Source: DATFXM01 sp035315885
Lineage (GTDB): Bacteria; Acidobacteriota; Blastocatellia; UBA7656
Direction of reading: 5' to 3'
Assembly (NCBI GenBank): GCA_035315885.1
Contig: DATFXM010000095.1
Coordinates: 1 to 64,000 of the forward strand
Length of the DNA: 64,000 nucleotides
Made by a program: the position numbers and the translations under genes. Below the pieces are notes generated by a model, which saw only the letters and a program-made list of their open reading frames with translations, did no database searches and had not been told where the DNA came from. Below are positions 62,740 to 64,000 of this stretch, piece after piece (position 1 is the first letter of the stretch; each line of letters opens with the position of its first letter).

Positions 62740-64000
62740 ATGCCAAACTCCAATACTCTAGCGATACTTGTCGGCGGCGGACCTGCCCCGGGTATCAACG
62801 CGGTCATCTCTGCCGCGACAATCGAGGCTATCAACGAAGGATTCAAGGTCCTCGGCGTCTCCGAGGGATTCAAATGGCTGATTCGCGAGGACACCTCTCG
62901 CGTCCGGCCTCTTACGATCGATGACGTTTCACGCGTTCACCTCGATGGCGGCTCGATACTCGGCACTGCCCGTGATAACCCGACCAAGTCCGACGAGGCT
63001 ATCAATTCTGTGGTTAGTACTCTCCGGTCCCTGGGAGTAACTCATCTGGTGACGATTGGAGGCGACGACACGGCGTTGTCTTCCAGTTACGTTGCAGAAC
63101 GCTCGGGCCGGGAGATTCGCGTAGTTCACGTCCCCAAGACCATTGACAACGACTTACCTCTGCCCGGACACATTCCGACCTTCGGATATCAGACAGCACG
63201 GCACGCAGGCGTCGAGCTTGTCCGAAACCTCTTGGAAGATGCGAAGTCGACTAAGCGCTGGTACGTAGTCGTAGCCATGGGCAGGAAGGCAGGTCATCTT
63301 GCGCTAGGCATCGGCAAAGCGGCGGGTGCGACCCTCACGGTCATCGGAGAAGAGTTCGGCCGCCATACAGTCGCCTTCTCGGAAATTTGCGACATTGTAG
63401 AAGGAGCGGTCATCAAGAGACGCGCATTGGGACTACAGCACGGCGTGGCGGTTCTGGCGGAGGGGCTGATCGAGAAGCTTGATCCCGAGGAGATGGCCGG
63501 CCTTCAGGACGTCGAGCGCGACGAGCACGGCCACATTCGCTTCGCCGAGGTTGACCTCGCCCGGAAGGTCAAAATTGAGGTGCAGGGTAGACTCGCTCTG
63601 CGCGGCATCAAGATAACCTTCGCAAACAAGAACATCGGTTACGAGCTTCGTTGCGCGGATCCCATACCCTTCGACGCCGCGTATTGTCGCGACCTGGGCT
63701 ACAGCGCGATTCGTTTTCTACTCGCAGGCGGGAGCGACGCAATGGTGAGCATCCAGGGCGGAAGACTTGTTCCCTTGACGTTTGCCGAGATTCGGGAGCC
63801 GGAAACCGGAAAGACCCGAATTAGAATGGTCAATGTTGACGGAGAGGGTTATCGAGTCGCGCGCGAGTACATGGTCAGACTTGAGCCGGGGGACTTCACC
63901 GACCCGGGTTGGATTGAAAAACTCGCCGATGCCGGGCACCTGACGGCCGGCGAATTCATGGATCGATTCGGCTATCTCAAAAGAAAGGAGCCGAATCGCC
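62740..64000 (+). CDS. 6-phosphofructokinase, PPi-type signature, 5' part
   Basis: The frame is open to the end of the window (420 codons), so the 3' end is missing. Marks are ILVGGGPAPGINAVISAAT, GGSILGTARDNPTK, TIGGDDTALSSSYVA (107-111 GGDDT), VPKTIDNDLPLPG (K133) and VAMGRKAGHLALGIGKAAGA. ATP-dependent enzymes usually have GGDG and PGTIDND; Asp in GGDD and Lys in PKTIDND are the known signature of pyrophosphate-dependent phosphofructokinases. It should phosphorylate fructose 6-phosphate using PPi, in glycolysis or in reverse. The ATG at 62740 follows GCAGGTGACTT. Confidence 0.92.
   Translation, partial: MPNSNTLAILVGGGPAPGINAVISAATIEAINEGFKVLGVSEGFKWLIREDTSRVRPLTIDDVSRVHLDGGSILGTARDNPTKSDEAINSVVSTLRSLGVTHLVTIGGDDTALSSSYVAERSGREIRVVHVPKTIDNDLPLPGHIPTFGYQTARHAGVELVRNLLEDAKSTKRWYVVVAMGRKAGHLALGIGKAAGATLTVIGEEFGRHTVAFSEICDIVEGAVIKRRALGLQHGVAVLAEGLIEKLDPEEMAGLQDVERDEHGHIRFAEVDLARKVKIEVQGRLALRGIKITFANKNIGYELRCADPIPFDAAYCRDLGYSAIRFLLAGGSDAMVSIQGGRLVPLTFAEIREPETGKTRIRMVNVDGEGYRVAREYMVRLEPGDFTDPGWIEKLADAGHLTAGEFMDRFGYLKRKEPNR

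Overview
The window looks like chromosomal DNA from a soil acidobacterium, most likely of the Blastocatellia type. This is an inference from gene content. The pointers are a 1082-residue Oar-like TonB-dependent receptor with an N-terminal carboxypeptidase-regulatory (Ig-like) domain, an 'acidobacterial duplicated orphan permease' (ADOP/MacB-FtsX) protein, a tricorn-like S41 protease, many exported zinc peptidases (M1, M14, M28, metzincin-like), a BNR/VPS10-type propeller protein, and several ECF sigma/anti-sigma pairs. There are no tRNA or rRNA genes, no CRISPR array, no recognisable transposase and no prophage.

Layout. 1-2205: 3' end of a BNR-propeller protein. 2378-5662: a leftward group (metallophosphoesterase, CuA-like cupredoxin, cytochrome c) divergent from an ECF sigma/anti-sigma pair. 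5868-7818: Sir2 deacylase, a JAMM metalloprotease and a MoaD-MoaE fusion. 7931-10438: ADOP permease. 10753-14552: second ECF sigma/anti-sigma pair, then two exported proteins of unknown role, one with HELFH. 14559-20275: secreted arabinofuranosidase-like glycoside hydrolase and M14 carboxypeptidase (leftward). 20706-26863: amidohydrolase, an unknown HELLE protein, an RDD membrane protein and an M1 aminopeptidase. 26869-33794: lactate permease, a zinc-motif membrane protein, a YkgJ-type protein, a class V aminotransferase overlapping an L-asparaginase, and an AlbA_2 (Schlafen-like) protein. 34760-36768: LytS/LytTR two-component pair. 37177-44581: exported JAB-like protein, DUF4287 protein, PdxH, YbaK deacylase, ArsR-AHSA1 pair, a small A+T-rich pair of genes, and a YoaK/ThrE exporter pair. 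44681-52238: class II fumarase, a zinc-ribbon/Ig-like membrane protein and the TonB-dependent receptor. 52386-61047: M28 peptidase, a lipoprotein, a metzincin-like protease and the tricorn-like protease. 61115-64000: a DUF2127 membrane protein, a single-span protein and the start of a PPi-type phosphofructokinase.

The most unusual feature is not a gene. The intergenic spaces are full of dispersed, word-like repeats built from 7-8 base units (GACGCGG(A), TTCTGAG, GCAGTAG, GGGTTTC/A, GAAACCA, CACTCGC, CCTCATC) or 15 base units. They are commonly arranged as two inverted arms and so form long palindromes. The GACGCGG class occurs six times. Its arms start with TGAGGG or TAGGG, and at several loci this supplies the stop codon of the flanking gene. 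Other arrays end exactly at the Shine-Dalgarno sequence of the next gene. They resemble in style the heptameric STRR repeats known from cyanobacteria, but I know of no description of this set.

A second candidate system is the JAMM protease gene placed directly before a MoaD-MoaE fusion whose MoaD Gly-Gly tail is internal. The protease could release the MoaD tail, which needs a free C-terminus to work.
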